A stretch of 64,000 nucleotides of DNA from Jannaschia pagri (GCF_019655435.1 NZ_BPFH01000001.1:620001-684000); one strand, 5' to 3'. Counted from the first letter of the stretch, positions 46,116 through 55,834 are shown. Translations and numbers: made by a program. The notes: generated from the sequence alone by a model not told the origin.

Positions 46116-46992
46116 AGGCGTTGCGGGCCACAAAGACAGCTTTATCACCCTGGATGATCGCCTGCGCGAACCACATGGTGTTCGACCCGGCATGCAGCAG
46201 CATGTCATCCCGCACACCCCATCCCAGGGCATAGTCTTCGACGGGATCATGCAAGGCGGCCCAAAGCGCGGGCGGCAGATAGGTCGGGTCCTGCGTGGCA
46301 TGGGCCGCCAGAAAGGCCAAGATCGCAGCGGGCGGACCATGGAGCGTCCCCGCAGGGCCCATCGCAGGCAGGTTGTCGGCATGGGGTCCCGGCGGCACAG
46401 GTCGCGGCCCGTGGCCCCAAATGCCCTCGGGCGCGCCAAACCCCATGCCGGTCATGCCAAGCGGCGCGAAGACGTGGCGGTCCATAAGGATTTCCCACGG
46501 GGCACCACCCGCAGCCTCCAACATCGCCCCCGCCACCGTGTAGCCAGCGTTTGAATACAGAAACGCCCCTCGCGCGCCAGCAGGGCGCGAGCGAAGCATT
46601 GCCGCGACGTATTGATCCCGCTCTGGCCGCAGATAAGCGCGCCACCGAGGCAGGTTCGCCGCCATGCCGGAGCGGTGAGTCAGCAACGCACGCAGGGTCA
46701 CGTCCGCCCAAGGGTCGGCGGCATCCAGATGTTCCGCAATGGTCGTCTCCCAGGAGATCGCGCCCTCGGCGACCAGCCGCGCGGCGAGGGTTGCCGTCAT
46801 CGGCTTTGTGATCGACCCAATATGCCAAGCGTCAGCGTCTGTGACCGCTCGCCCACCTTCGTGCGTGGTGCCAGAGACGTCGATCTGGACCTGACCGGCC
46901 TCCCAAACCGCCGACACCTGGGCCGTGCCCTCGGGCTCTTGGGCAACACCGGGCGTTGCGATCCCCAGGCTGAGCAGCAGGGCGCGGATCAT
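46024..46992 (-). CDS. Serine hydrolase, beta-lactamase class C/penicillin-binding-like
   Basis: A 322-residue exported protein with a signal peptide (residues 1-18, MIRALLLSLGIATPGVA). The active-site motif SxxK is SITK in WHIGSITKPMTATLA, and the YxN motif is YSN in GAFLYSNAGYTVAGAML. A third motif HAG lies in LLHAGSNTMWFAQ. This is the fold of class C beta-lactamases, esterases and D-aminopeptidases; the SITK/YSN pair does not tell them apart. The ATG overlaps the stop of the ABC permease gene (ATGA). Its 3' end overlaps EamA. Confidence 0.82.
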   Translation of the reverse strand: MIRALLLSLGIATPGVAQEPEGTAQVSAVWEAGQVQIDVSGTTHEGGRAVTDADAWHIGSITKPMTATLAARLVAEGAISWETTIAEHLDAADPWADVTLRALLTHRSGMAANLPRWRAYLRPERDQYVAAMLRSRPAGARGAFLYSNAGYTVAGAMLEAAGGAPWEILMDRHVFAPLGMTGMGFGAPEGIWGHGPRPVPPGPHADNLPAMGPAGTLHGPPAAILAFLAAHATQDPTYLPPALWAALHDPVEDYALGWGVRDDMLLHAGSNTMWFAQAIIQGDKAVFVARNAFTPRVEEAVAREALRLLNADPLAKPEAPRP

Positions 46993-47816
46993 GACTTGAG
47001 CCGGTATCCGGTACGGAACATCCACCAAGCTAGGGCGCCGACCACGGCCGTGGCCAAGCTAACAACGGCAAAGCCCAACCAAGGCGAACTGTCAGACACG
47101 CCCAGCACGGCATGGCGCAGCCCGTCGATCAGGTAGAAAACAGGGTTGGCGTGGCTGATCACCTGCAACACGGGCGGCATCGTATCGAGGGAATAAAACG
47201 TCCCGGACAGGAAGCTAAGCGGCGTGACAATGAAGTTTGTGATCGCGGCGATCTGGTCGAACTTGTTCGCATAAACCCCCGCAACCACGCCCAAAGCCCC
47301 GAGGAATGCGCCGCCGAGGATGATCCAAACCAGGGCCATCACCGGATTGGCGATTCCAAGGCCGATAAACGGGAACAAAATCAGCGCCGTGGTCACGGCA
47401 ACCAAAATCCCGCGGAGCACGCCACCGGCGAGGTAGCCCACCAAAAGCTCTGCCGCGGAGAGGGGTGGCATGAGCGTGTCGACGATGTTGCCCTGCACCT
47501 TGGAGATGACGATTGAGGAGGACACATTCGCGAAGCTGTTCTGGATCACGGTCATCATCAGAATGCCGGGCGCCAGAAAGTGCAAAAAGCTGACACCCAT
47601 AACCTCTCCGCGCCGCGTGCCCACGGCTATGGAAAAGATCAGCAGGAACAGACCCGCCGTGACAAGCGGGGCCAAGAGGGTTTGTGTCCAGACTGCGAGG
47701 AAGCGCCGCACCTCGCGCTCGGCCAAGGTGCGCATCCCCAGCCAATTGACCTGACCGAAGCGACGAACGCCCGGCAATGCAGTTTCCGGAGCCTTCGTGA
47801 GGGTTTCGCTTGCCAT
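46989..47816 (-). CDS. ABC-2 type transporter permease, orphan
   Basis: A 275-residue six-helix permease of the ABC-2 family (NodJ/DrrB type). The N-terminal part (LAEREVRRFLAVWTQTLLAPLVTAGLFLLIF) and the late FYSLDTMPPVLQVISHANPVFYLIDGLRHAVLG are typical. Partner ATPases are usually encoded next to such permeases, but none is seen here: the upstream neighbour is divergent gcrA and the downstream gene is the serine hydrolase. The ATPase may be elsewhere. AGGAAAGG lies before the ATG. An ATGA overlap couples it to the hydrolase gene. Confidence 0.85.
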   Translation of the reverse strand: MASETLTKAPETALPGVRRFGQVNWLGMRTLAEREVRRFLAVWTQTLLAPLVTAGLFLLIFSIAVGTRRGEVMGVSFLHFLAPGILMMTVIQNSFANVSSSIVISKVQGNIVDTLMPPLSAAELLVGYLAGGVLRGILVAVTTALILFPFIGLGIANPVMALVWIILGGAFLGALGVVAGVYANKFDQIAAITNFIVTPLSFLSGTFYSLDTMPPVLQVISHANPVFYLIDGLRHAVLGVSDSSPWLGFAVVSLATAVVGALAWWMFRTGYRLKS

Positions 47817-47847
47817 TGCCCAGCCTTTCCTGTCAGTGGAGGCGCCC

Positions 47848-47875
47848 TTGTAACGCCTGTGTGAGGGCTTACTAT
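47848..47875 (+). promoter_or_regulatory. Candidate gcrA promoter
   Basis: TTGTAA (47848-47853), a 16-base spacer and TACTAT (47870-47875), about 75 bases before the gcrA ATG. I found no GANTC methylation site between it and the start. Confidence 0.5.
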
Positions 47876-47951
47876 AGAGCAGCTTCCGACGGGACCACGC
47901 GCACCAGCGCACAGGCCCCTTGGACCGAAAGCAGCGGATTGGAGACATCGA

Positions 47952-48578
47952 ATGGCCTGGACCGACGAACGCGTCGAGACACTCAAACGCATGTGGGGCG
48001 AAGGGGCCAGTGCGTCGCAGATCGCCAAGGAATTGGGCGGCGTCACGCGCAACGCGGTGATCGGCAAGGTCCATCGCCTTGGTCTGTCCAATCGCAATCA
48101 AAACAAAGATGAGGAGGCCGCAGCCCCTGCGCCGTCTGCTCCGCCTGCCGCAGCACCTGAGCCCAAGAAGGCCGCTGCGCCGAAGCCAGAGCCGAAGCCC
48201 GAACCCCCTGCGGAACCCGAAGTGGTCGAGGAAGAGGACGACGACGACGAACCGCGCACCATGGCGGCCGTGCCCCAGGGGACGAATGTTACGCCACTGC
48301 GCAAGCCGCTGATGGCGGGACAGCCCTTGCCGCCCCAGCCCTCGGCCAATGAAATCAGCGCCGAGGCCCTGGCCAAGGTGAATGCGGTCGAGAAGACCGC
48401 CAAGAAGATCAGTCTGATGGAATTGACCGAACGGACGTGCAAGTGGCCCATCGGCGATCCGGCGACGGAAAAATTCTGGTTCTGCGGCCTGCCGGTGCAG
48501 GCTGGCAAGCCATATTGCGAGGCCCATGTCTCCGTCGCGTTCCAGCCGATGTCCTCGCGCCGCGACCGGCGCCGTTAA
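47952..48578 (+). CDS. gcrA: GcrA cell-cycle regulator
   Basis: A 208-residue transcription factor of alphaproteobacteria that works with sigma-70 at promoters carrying CcrM-methylated GANTC sites. The DNA-binding N-terminus (MAWTDERVETLKRMWGEG, then ASQIAKELGGVTRNAVIGK) is diagnostic. A Pro/Ala/Glu-rich linker (about 50-100) with an acidic EEEDDDDE stretch follows. The C-terminal domain (CKWPIGDP...FWFCGLPVQAGKPYCEAH) ends in a conserved Cys/His pattern. GGAG lies before the ATG. It is divergent from the ABC permease, 135 bases apart. Confidence 0.95.
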   Translation: MAWTDERVETLKRMWGEGASASQIAKELGGVTRNAVIGKVHRLGLSNRNQNKDEEAAAPAPSAPPAAAPEPKKAAAPKPEPKPEPPAEPEVVEEEDDDDEPRTMAAVPQGTNVTPLRKPLMAGQPLPPQPSANEISAEALAKVNAVEKTAKKISLMELTERTCKWPIGDPATEKFWFCGLPVQAGKPYCEAHVSVAFQPMSSRRDRRR

Positions 48579-48693
48579 GGCTCCAAGGGTGTCAAACCGC
48601 CCGCCGCGTCGGCGCAATGCGCCGACGGAACGCGGATGCATCCGCGTTTCAGCGCTCGTTTAAGTTCTTTGGCATCGGAAAGCCGAGGTCGGA

Positions 48694-48740
48694 CCGGGGG
48701 CCAGCCCCCGGACCCCCGGAGTATTTTCGCCGAGAAGAAA
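48694..48740 (-). repeat. Intergenic repeat, copy 4
   Basis: Read leftwards from near the pssA stop: CTTCTCGGCG, then AAAATACTCC, then GGGGGT and the hairpin CCGGGGG/CCCCCGG with a four-base loop (48694-48711). It begins about ten bases after the pssA stop and has the same orientation as pssA. Confidence 0.85.
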
Positions 48741-48751
48741 GAATAACAGTC

Positions 48752-49480
48752 TTAGGCGCGTCTGCGTCTGAGCAGGCCCCAAGCCAAGAGCCCGAGGTAG
48801 AGGACGGAGGCGCCGACGTGGAACGTCCACAATCGGGTCAGCATCAATCCGATCACGATTGCACCTGCAAGAAGCACGTAGACGGCATTGTCGCGGCTGA
48901 TCCGCATGGCTTTGAGCGAGATCGTTGGAAACCGTGCGATCATCAGCCCGCCCACGAACAGCATCCAGGCTGCGATAAGCAATTGAACATCGCGCAGATC
49001 AACGTATCCCGCGAGGTGAAGGGTCACGGGAAAAAGACCGAGCATGGCGCCTGCGGGTGCCGGCACGCCCGTAAACGACCCGGCATCGTTGGTTTCATCC
49101 TTTGCCGCAACGTTGAAGCGCGCCAGGCGCAAGCAGCAGCAGATGGCAAAGGTCAGAGCCGCGATCCAGCCGGTCCCCCCCATGCCCCCGAGCCCGAAGT
49201 GATACACGATCAACGCGGGTGCCACGCCGAAACAGACGAAGTCCGAAAGGCTGTCGAGTTCGGCGCCAAAGGGAGACGCGGCATTCAGGCGGCGCGCAAG
49301 AAGACCGTCGATCCCATCGAAGATCGCTGCGAGCATCAAGAGGCCCGCCGCCAGTTCGAACCTATCCTCAAATGCGAAACGGATAGACGTGAGGCCAAAA
49401 CACAGCCCCAGGATCGTCACCATATTGGGCAAGAGCAGGATAAGGGGCACGCGCCCCTCGCGATCACGACGTCGACCCAT
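48752..49480 (-). CDS. pssA: CDP-diacylglycerol-serine O-phosphatidyltransferase
   Basis: A 242-residue membrane enzyme that makes phosphatidylserine from CDP-DAG and serine. The CDP-alcohol phosphotransferase motif is FDGIDGLLARRLNAASPFGAELDSLSD near residues 65-92, split here as DG.AR and G..LDSL.D. It is the type-II, membrane-bound PssA of alphaproteobacteria and Gram-positives rather than the E. coli soluble type. ATG at 49480, two bases from the psd stop, so the genes form an operon in which Psd converts the PS to PE. The last residues are Arg-rich. Confidence 0.93.
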   Translation of the reverse strand: MGRRRDREGRVPLILLLPNMVTILGLCFGLTSIRFAFEDRFELAAGLLMLAAIFDGIDGLLARRLNAASPFGAELDSLSDFVCFGVAPALIVYHFGLGGMGGTGWIAALTFAICCCLRLARFNVAAKDETNDAGSFTGVPAPAGAMLGLFPVTLHLAGYVDLRDVQLLIAAWMLFVGGLMIARFPTISLKAMRISRDNAVYVLLAGAIVIGLMLTRLWTFHVGASVLYLGLLAWGLLRRRRA

Positions 49481-49481
49481 G

Positions 49482-50177
49482 TTAGTCAGACCGCGCGGTG
49501 CCCGGCGTGTTTTCGCCGAGAACGGCCAGAACCGTCTCACCCGAAATCATAGTCTGCCCCACGAAGACGCGCGGCGCGGTTCCCGCCGGGAGGTAGACAT
49601 CGAGGCGGGATCCAAAACGGATGATGCCAAAGCGTCCGCCCCGTTCGAGGCGCGCGCCCTCGTCGACCTCGCACAGGATGCGACGTGCCACGAGGCCCGC
49701 GATCTGGACCACGCCGATCTTGGTGCCGTCTTCCATTGTCAAGACGAGACCGTTCCGCTCGTTTTCTTCGGAGGCTTTGTCCAACTCCGCCGAAAGGAAC
49801 TTACCCGGACGGTAGGCGATTGCGGTCACGTCTCCGGCCACAGGGGCGCGGTTCACGTGGCAGTTGAAGACCGACATGAACACCGACACTCGGGTCAGCG
49901 GCGCCTCGCCCAGGTCAAGCTCAGCCGGGGGCACCGCCGGTTCAATCAAAGACACGAGACCATCAGCCGGTGACACGATCAGGCCAGGATCCATGGGCGT
50001 GACGCGTACGGGGTCGCGGAAGAAGTAGTAGCACCAGATCGTCAGCGCCAAGCCGATCACGCCCAAGGGCTCCCAGATCGCAAAGAGGATCAGAGTAACG
50101 ACGGCGAAGATGCCGATGAACTTTGGCCCTTCGCTGTGGATCGGTTTGATGACGGTGTCCTTGAGGCTTACACCCAT
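49482..50177 (-). CDS. psd: Phosphatidylserine decarboxylase proenzyme
   Basis: A 231-residue proenzyme of the short (Psd-A) type. It cleaves itself at a Gly-Ser bond to make the pyruvoyl group; that site is in [15 protein letters not shown] (residue about 190), in place of the LGST motif of E. coli. Two membrane helices are near residues 20-50. [30 protein letters not shown] and AGLVARRI are family segments. GGAG precedes the ATG. It works on the product of PssA, encoded directly downstream. Confidence 0.94.
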   Translation of the reverse strand: MGVSLKDTVIKPIHSEGPKFIGIFAVVTLILFAIWEPLGVIGLALTIWCYYFFRDPVRVTPMDPGLIVSPADGLVSLIEPAVPPAELDLGEAPLTRVSVFMSVFNCHVNRAPVAGDVTAIAYRPGKFLSAELDKASEENERNGLVLTMEDGTKIGVVQIAGLVARRILCEVDEGARLERGGRFGIIRFGSRLDVYLPAGTAPRVFVGQTMISGETVLAVLGENTPGTARSD

Positions 50178-50282
50178 GACGCGCTCCGGTCTGCTGCACC
50201 GGGCCGCAGATAACGCGGGGCGCGGCAGAGTTCTAGGGGGCGCGGCGCCGCGTCAGGCGGCGCGCTTGGGCCCGAGAGGGGA

Positions 50283-50328
50283 CCGGGGCGCCGCCCCGGA
50301 CCCCGGAGTATTGGGGCCGAGAAGAAGC
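50283..50328 (-). repeat. Intergenic repeat, copy 5
   Basis: Read leftwards: GCTTCTTCTCGGC, then CCCAATACTCC, then GGGGT and the hairpin CCGGGGCG/CGCCCCGG with a one-base loop (50283-50299). It begins about 14 bases after the stop of the AsmA-like gene in the same orientation. With copy 4 it brackets psd-pssA. Confidence 0.85.
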
Positions 50329-50342
50329 AAATCCTCCGTCTG

Positions 50343-52343
50343 TCAGCGGTTGCCGAGCAAATCCAGGAGTTGTTCACCGACGCGGTCTTTGATGGCGTCC
50401 TCAATCGCTTCCCGACTGCCGAGGGCGGCTGGGTCGACCTCCAACTCTTCGGCGATGCGAGAGCGGGCCTGGGCCTCGGCGCGTGCGCGCGCCTCCTCGG
50501 CCTCCTGGCGGACGCGGGCTTCGAGCTTGGCGGCTTCCTCTTTGGCGCGGGCCTCCAGCTCCTGCCGGGCAAGCCATTCCAGGTCGGGGCGAATGCGTGG
50601 GTCAGACCAGGCCCCCGTGATGAGAATGGGAACGGTGACGCCTTCGCTGTCGGCATTGCGGCGCAGGGTCGGCATGAGGCGGTAGTCGAGGGATTGCGCG
50701 CCGATGTCGATGGATCCTGCGCCCGTAGACGCCAGCAGCGGCGCCTGAAACGACAGATCATCGCCGCGGGCGACGCCCTCGGACACCGCGAAGCTGGCCG
50801 AGACCCCGTTGAAGATCGTCTTTTGCCCTGGCCCACGATAGCTGGTGTCCAGGGTTCGGATCATCCCAGGGATGTCGAGGCCGAGCAGCTCTCCCTGACC
50901 GATGTTGACCGACAGTGACCCATTCAGGCTGTCCATCAGGGCCTGCATCGTGTCGCCCACGCCGAGTAGGCGCAGGCTAACGTCTGCCTGGCCGATCAGC
51001 CGGTCCATATCCGCAAATTCGGTCAGGAACGGCTGCATCTGCAACCCCTTGAGGTCCAGGTTGGCCCGGCTCGACAAGCCTCCGCGACCGTTGACCACGA
51101 CCTCGCCCGTGACGGTCCCGCCATAGGCCACCACCGGTTGTAAGGTGACCACGGCTCGACCCCGGTCGACCGTCGTGGCTAGGGAAACCCGGTCGAGCGT
51201 GGCATCGCCCAGGGTGATCGGGCCGGACGAAAAGGTGATATCGGCATCGGCCGCGAAGAGCCCCGAGACATCCAGCGCCTCCCGGCCCCAACCGCTTTCG
51301 GCGACCAGAGCCGATTCGCCACCCTGCCCTTCGCGGCTAAGGCCGGTCAGATCGAGGGTTGGCGCCGACAGGGTTGCGGTGATCTTTGGGCGATCCGTCC
51401 CAAAGGTGATATCCGCGCCGCCTGAGAGGGTGTTCTGATCCAGCGCCACCTCTAACCCGCGCAGATGGAGGCTGCCGGCAGGCGCGAAGGTCAAGGTCGT
51501 TTCCACCGAGATCCGATCCGCGCCAAGGCCCGAGGGCACATCCGGTGCGGCCAGACCGAAGGCCTGCACCAAGGCGAATTCGTCGCTGCTGCTGGCGCTG
51601 AGCTCACCCTGCAAGGATAGGGGATCGACGTCGGCGCGCCCGTCAAACTCGATGCGGGTCGCGCCCGACGTGAGGCTGCCTGCGACGGAGGTCAGTTCCC
51701 CATCGAGAAGCGATTGAAGGCCGCCAATGGTCGCTTGGCCCCCAAGCGCCACGCTGCCCATAAGCGCGGACCATTCCAGAGTTACGGGGCCGGTCAAATC
51801 TGGCAGGGAGGCGGAGACATCGACAGCCCGCAGGCGCGTGGTCGTACCCGTTGCGCGGTCAATGTATTGGACGTCAGCCCCGGACAGGATGGCCCGGTCG
51901 ATGGAAATCTGCCGGCTCGCGGCCCCTGCGGGAAGACCGCTGCTTCCTTGACTCGCAGGTCCAGACATCTCCCAGTTGGCGCGTCCATCGGCGGCTTTTT
52001 CTAGGATGAGGCGCGCGCCGGTCACTTCTAGCCGTTCCACAACGACAGACTCGCCAAACAGCGACGGAAGGGAGACGCCAATGTCCAGCGCCTCGGCCTG
52101 GACCATGGGGCCCGCGTCGGACCAATCCGCGTTGGCGATCTGGATGCCTTCGGCTCGAACGCCGATGCGGGGCCAAAGGGTGGCGCGGACAGGTCCTTCG
52201 ATCACCAGGCTTCGCCCAGTTGCCGCTTGAAACCGCTCCGCCGCTAAGCTGGCCACGCGGTCTGTGGGCACCAGAAGCAGCGCGACCACGGCCACGACGA
52301 CCAGTGTCACGAGCGTCAGCACGATCCGAAAGAGCCACCTCAT
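50343..52343 (-). CDS. AsmA-family protein
   Basis: A 666-residue envelope protein with one N-terminal membrane helix (about 5-24, [21 protein letters not shown]). The body is beta-rich with AsmA-type segments: [29 protein letters not shown] near the N-terminus and, at the C-terminal AsmA domain, [26 protein letters not shown], then [33 protein letters not shown]. The tail is a charged Ala/Glu/Arg helix, likely a coiled coil. AsmA-like proteins move or guard lipids between membranes. It is next to lipid genes psd and pssA but its 3' end is separated by repeat copy 5. Divergent from rimO. Confidence 0.88.
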   Translation of the reverse strand: MRWLFRIVLTLVTLVVVAVVALLLVPTDRVASLAAERFQAATGRSLVIEGPVRATLWPRIGVRAEGIQIANADWSDAGPMVQAEALDIGVSLPSLFGESVVVERLEVTGARLILEKAADGRANWEMSGPASQGSSGLPAGAASRQISIDRAILSGADVQYIDRATGTTTRLRAVDVSASLPDLTGPVTLEWSALMGSVALGGQATIGGLQSLLDGELTSVAGSLTSGATRIEFDGRADVDPLSLQGELSASSSDEFALVQAFGLAAPDVPSGLGADRISVETTLTFAPAGSLHLRGLEVALDQNTLSGGADITFGTDRPKITATLSAPTLDLTGLSREGQGGESALVAESGWGREALDVSGLFAADADITFSSGPITLGDATLDRVSLATTVDRGRAVVTLQPVVAYGGTVTGEVVVNGRGGLSSRANLDLKGLQMQPFLTEFADMDRLIGQADVSLRLLGVGDTMQALMDSLNGSLSVNIGQGELLGLDIPGMIRTLDTSYRGPGQKTIFNGVSASFAVSEGVARGDDLSFQAPLLASTGAGSIDIGAQSLDYRLMPTLRRNADSEGVTVPILITGAWSDPRIRPDLEWLARQELEARAKEEAAKLEARVRQEAEEARARAEAQARSRIAEELEVDPAALGSREAIEDAIKDRVGEQLLDLLGNR

Positions 52344-52476
52344 GATCACCACCCTTACCGTTGGCTTTTGCCCGAAGATGAATCGCCAGCCGCGCCGCCG
52401 CAAGGGGATGCGAGGTCGCGCGCGGCAACCCCTGTCAAAGTGTGGCATCCGGCACCGGTTCGGCGTATGGCGAGGC

Positions 52477-53847
52477 ATGTCCCAAAACCCGCCAGACCTT
52501 CGCCCAGACCTCGCGCCCCGTGCCACACTGCCGACGGATGCCCGCCCCGGCCAACCCAAGATCGGGATGGTGTCGCTCGGCTGCCCCAAGGCGCTTGTGG
52601 ACAGTGAGCGTATTCTGACCCGGCTGCGCGCCGAAGGGTATGCCATCAGCCCCGATTATGCGGGCGCAGAGGCGGTGATCGTGAACACCTGCGGGTTCCT
52701 CGATTCAGCCAAGGCGGAAAGCCTGGATGCCATTGGCGAGGCGCTGCGTGAAAACGGGCGCGTGATCGTGACAGGCTGCCTGGGGGCAGAGCCAGATTAC
52801 ATCACCGGCGCCCATCCCAAGGTTTTGGCGGTGACGGGACCGCACCAGTACGAGCAGGTCTTGGATGCCGTCCATGGGGCCGTGCCGCCCGCGCCGGACC
52901 CTTTTGTCGATCTGCTGCCAGCCTCTGGCGTCAGCCTAACGCCGCGACATTTCAGCTATCTCAAGATCTCAGAAGGCTGCAATCACACTTGCAAGTTCTG
53001 CATCATCCCGGACATGCGCGGCAAACTGGCGTCGCGCCCCCATGGCGCGGTCCTGCGCGAGGCGGAAAAGCTCGTGGACGCCGGCGTGCGGGAATTGTTG
53101 GTCATCAGCCAGGACACATCAGCCTATGGAACGGATTGGAAAGATCGGAGCAAGCGCGCCGGCCAGGAAATCGTGGACCTTTCCCGGGATCTGGGGTCGC
53201 TGGGCGCCTGGGTCCGGCTGCATTACGTCTATCCCTATCCCTTCGTGAGGGATCTGGTCCCCTTGATGGCCGAAGGACTGGTGCTGCCCTATCTGGACGT
53301 GCCGTTTCAGCACGCCCACCCCGACACCCTGCGTCGCATGGCGCGGCCCGCCGCGGCCGAAAAGACTTTGGACCGTATTGCGGAATGGCGGGGGATTTGC
53401 CCTGACATCACGCTGCGGTCGACCTTCATCGTCGGCTATCCCGGCGAGACGGAGGCGGAGTTCCAGACCTTGCTCGATTGGTTGGACGAGGCGCAGTTGG
53501 ATCGCGTCGGGGCCTTCCAATACGAAAACGTAGCCGGGGCCCGGTCAAACGCCCTGCCTAACCATGTGCCAGAAGAGATCAAAGCCGAACGGCACGCCCG
53601 CTTTATGGAAAAGGCCCAGGCGATTTCAGCGGCCAAATTGGCCGCGAAGGTCGGACAGCGCATCGAGGTGATTGTCGACGCAGTCGACGCGGACGGCGCA
53701 ACCTGCCGCACCAAGGCAGATGCGCCGGAGATCGATGGCAACCTGTTCATCGACGAGGGGTTCGATGGCCTAAAGCCGGGCGATATCGTCACGGTCGACG
53801 TGGACGAAGCCTCTGAATACGACCTCTGGGGGCAGCCCGTCGCCTAA
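52477..53847 (+). CDS. rimO: Ribosomal protein S12 methylthiotransferase RimO
   Basis: A 456-residue radical-SAM enzyme that adds a methylthio group to Asp88 of ribosomal protein S12. The N-terminal UPF0004 domain starts with [20 protein letters not shown], including one of three cysteines for the second cluster, with others in [11 protein letters not shown] and [11 protein letters not shown]. The radical-SAM motif is at Cys168, Cys172 and Cys175 (CNHTCKFC). A TRAM domain (about 390-456) closes it. The start at 52477 gives a short N-terminal extension; longer frames overlap the divergent AsmA gene. Confidence 0.96.
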   Translation: MSQNPPDLRPDLAPRATLPTDARPGQPKIGMVSLGCPKALVDSERILTRLRAEGYAISPDYAGAEAVIVNTCGFLDSAKAESLDAIGEALRENGRVIVTGCLGAEPDYITGAHPKVLAVTGPHQYEQVLDAVHGAVPPAPDPFVDLLPASGVSLTPRHFSYLKISEGCNHTCKFCIIPDMRGKLASRPHGAVLREAEKLVDAGVRELLVISQDTSAYGTDWKDRSKRAGQEIVDLSRDLGSLGAWVRLHYVYPYPFVRDLVPLMAEGLVLPYLDVPFQHAHPDTLRRMARPAAAEKTLDRIAEWRGICPDITLRSTFIVGYPGETEAEFQTLLDWLDEAQLDRVGAFQYENVAGARSNALPNHVPEEIKAERHARFMEKAQAISAAKLAAKVGQRIEVIVDAVDADGATCRTKADAPEIDGNLFIDEGFDGLKPGDIVTVDVDEASEYDLWGQPVA

Positions 53848-53894
53848 GCCGCGCGCGCGTTGCGGCGACGCGGCTGACAAAGGACTCAGCCCTG

Positions 53895-54167
53895 TCAGGC
53901 ACCCGGCAGCCGGAGGTCTTGCATGAGGTCGGCATTCTCGCAGGTCTTCGGGACGTCGCGTCGCCCCTCGTAGGCCTGCGCCAGCCATGCCTTGCAGCCC
54001 TCCGCCCAGGCACAATTGCGGCAGCGCGTGACCGCCTCGGCCCAACTTTGCGCGTCGAGCGTCCCCTCATCGAAGGCAAGCACGGTATCGGCACCGGTTT
54101 GCGCCGCCATCGTGCGCATCAACATCAAATGCTCACGCGCGTCGCCCATGGGGTGCGGTCGGGTCAT
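53895..54167 (-). CDS. DUF6455-like small cysteine protein
   Basis: A 90-residue cytoplasmic protein with four cysteines: three in TRCRNCAWAEGCKAWL (C-x2-C-x5-C) and one near the end in PKTCENADLM. That spacing is typical of the DUF6455 family, common in Rhodobacteraceae, and suggests a metal or FeS site. Function unknown. The ribosome-binding site AGGAGG is excellent, so expression is likely strong. An inverted repeat TGTCAC/GTGACA lies just upstream (54184-54201). Confidence 0.75.
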   Translation of the reverse strand: MTRPHPMGDAREHLMLMRTMAAQTGADTVLAFDEGTLDAQSWAEAVTRCRNCAWAEGCKAWLAQAYEGRRDVPKTCENADLMQDLRLPGA

Positions 54168-54183
54168 GGCATCCTCCTAACTC

Positions 54184-54201
54184 TGTCACGTCAGAGTGAC
54201 A
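54184..54201. repeat. Inverted repeat upstream of the DUF6455 gene
   Basis: TGTCAC and GTGACA separated by six bases, about 17 bases before the DUF6455 start codon. It could be an operator, for example for a CRP/FNR-like or other dimeric regulator; this is inference from symmetry only. Confidence 0.3.
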
Positions 54202-54235
54202 GCCGAGGGGGACGCACGCCTTGATCTAGCGCAAG

Positions 54236-55021
54236 TCAGTCTGCGGGCGGCGCCTCTGGCAGCACCTCGCCCAAGACCTGGGCCACCCATCCGCGCGGGA
54301 TCAGGTGGCTGGCGGAATGGACATCCATGGTCACGCTGCCCAGAGCGCAGGTCCAGGCGTGCCGCTCATGGGTCAACCAGCTCACCGCTTGCCACTCATG
54401 GCGGTCGGTTTCTTCCCCACAGGCCAGACGGTCTCGCCAAAGGGCCGTGGCGTAGGTCTGTTCGCCGTTGGGGCCGAAGGGGAAATCAAGGACCGTGTCG
54501 GTCAACCCATGGACTTGCGCCACATGATCCGGCTGACCTGCGCACTCAATGGACGGTGAGAATGCCCCGGCAATCAGCAGCAGCGCGTCAATCTGGGCCG
54601 AGGTCTCACAGGCAAAGCGTGCCGCCATCAGCGCACCCCAACTATAGCCTGAGACGATGAGGGTGTCGGTGGTGGGATAGTCCGCCTCGATCTGGGCTAA
54701 GATCTGTTCGGCGAAGGGGGTGTCGCGGCTACCGCTGCGCCGAAAATCCCAGGTCCGGCCCAGCCCATCCGGCGCCACGAACAAGACACCGGCGGCATCG
54801 GCGGCCTGGCCCGTGCGCGGGCTTTGGACCGGAACAATACCCTGCCGCCCCCAGCCATGAAAATGCAGCATGACGGGCAGCGGCGTGACACCGTCCCAGC
54901 CCGCAGGCTCGCGGACTTGGTAGGTGCGATCCCCGAGACGACAGGCGTCCTCACCCGCGCAAGCAGCGGCTTGGGAAGCGGCCAAAAAAGGCAAAAGGGC
55001 AGACAATAAAATCGAGCGCAT
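54236..55021 (-). CDS. Secreted esterase, PHB-depolymerase/LpqC-like
   Basis: A 261-residue exported serine esterase. The signal peptide is about residues 1-20 (MRSILLSALLPFLAASQAAA). The alpha/beta-hydrolase elbow is GYSWGAL (Ser as nucleophile), preceded by VMLHFHGWGRQGI and FVAPDGLGRTW. Asp and His complete the triad late (HGLTDTVLDF and SHLIPRGWV). The layout fits the polyhydroxybutyrate depolymerase-like/feruloyl esterase group. GAGGGG precedes the ATG. Substrate not known. Confidence 0.8.
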   Translation of the reverse strand: MRSILLSALLPFLAASQAAACAGEDACRLGDRTYQVREPAGWDGVTPLPVMLHFHGWGRQGIVPVQSPRTGQAADAAGVLFVAPDGLGRTWDFRRSGSRDTPFAEQILAQIEADYPTTDTLIVSGYSWGALMAARFACETSAQIDALLLIAGAFSPSIECAGQPDHVAQVHGLTDTVLDFPFGPNGEQTYATALWRDRLACGEETDRHEWQAVSWLTHERHAWTCALGSVTMDVHSASHLIPRGWVAQVLGEVLPEAPPAD

Positions 55022-55067
55022 GGCCCCTCATGCCCCGGTCGTTATGACCTGGCCAGTCACGTTGCCG

Positions 55068-55775
55068 TCAAAGCTGCGAGGCGACGCGCCGGACGGTCGC
55101 AATACGCGCGGCATTGGGCGGATGGGTTCCCAGAAAACGATCTCCCGGGTCTGGGATCCGGTTGAAGAACGCGGCCCCGCGCACCGGGTCATATCCGGCG
55201 CGGGCCGCGATAATCGTCCCCAGGGCATCCGCCTCCAACTCGTGTTCTTTGCTGAAACGCCGGGCGCCGACCTGGGCCCCTGCCTGGCTGATGGCGTCCA
55301 CAGTCGAGGCATCGACGCCGATCACCGACCCGATCAGCCCGCCGACAACGGCCCCTGCCACGGCGGAGTCCCGCTGCCGCGCGATGTGTTGTTCTATGTG
55401 ATGGGCACTTTCGTGACCGATGACGAAGGCAATCTCATCCTGATTGCGGGCATCCGCGATCAAAGCACGCGTGAAGGTGAGGATGGGTCTGCCCCCACGA
55501 TCCAAGGATTGGAATGCGTTGGGTGGCGCGTTGGGGTTGGGATCAATCCGCACCAGAAAATCGCAGTTGATGCCCTGGGTTCTGTCGCGGCACATGGCCT
55601 CGGCGGTCGGCTCGACGCGCGCAACGGCTGCGCGGAAATTGACCATCGCGGCAGAGGCCGACACGCGACCCGATGTATCCCCCGATTGTGTCGCGGGCGG
55701 TGCGGTCTCGGACGGAACCGACTGACACCCTGCCAAGGCGAGAACCAACAAAACAGTGGCGGTAACGCGTCGCAT
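55068..55775 (-). CDS. M48-family metalloprotease, lipoprotein
   Basis: A 235-residue lipoprotein peptidase. The lipobox LALAGC is near residues 12-17. The zinc motif is HESAHH (HExxH form) in FVIGHESAHHIEQHI, with the third ligand Glu in KEHELEADALGTIIAARAGYDP. It is like a short LoiP/BepA-type M48 enzyme without TPR repeats, and should work on outer-membrane proteins in the periplasm. GAAGGGA precedes the ATG at 55775. It is divergent from the DCC gene, 59 bases apart. Confidence 0.88.
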   Translation of the reverse strand: MRRVTATVLLVLALAGCQSVPSETAPPATQSGDTSGRVSASAAMVNFRAAVARVEPTAEAMCRDRTQGINCDFLVRIDPNPNAPPNAFQSLDRGGRPILTFTRALIADARNQDEIAFVIGHESAHHIEQHIARQRDSAVAGAVVGGLIGSVIGVDASTVDAISQAGAQVGARRFSKEHELEADALGTIIAARAGYDPVRGAAFFNRIPDPGDRFLGTHPPNAARIATVRRVASQL

Positions 55776-55834
55776 GTCATTCCCTTCGTGCGGCCCTAAC
55801 TGCAGTCCAACCAAGTATAACTCGGAGGGTGCCA

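Noticed and set aside
49340-49370. GTTCGAACC as a tRNA T-loop
   Set aside because: It lies inside pssA and no acceptor stem or other tRNA arms are present.
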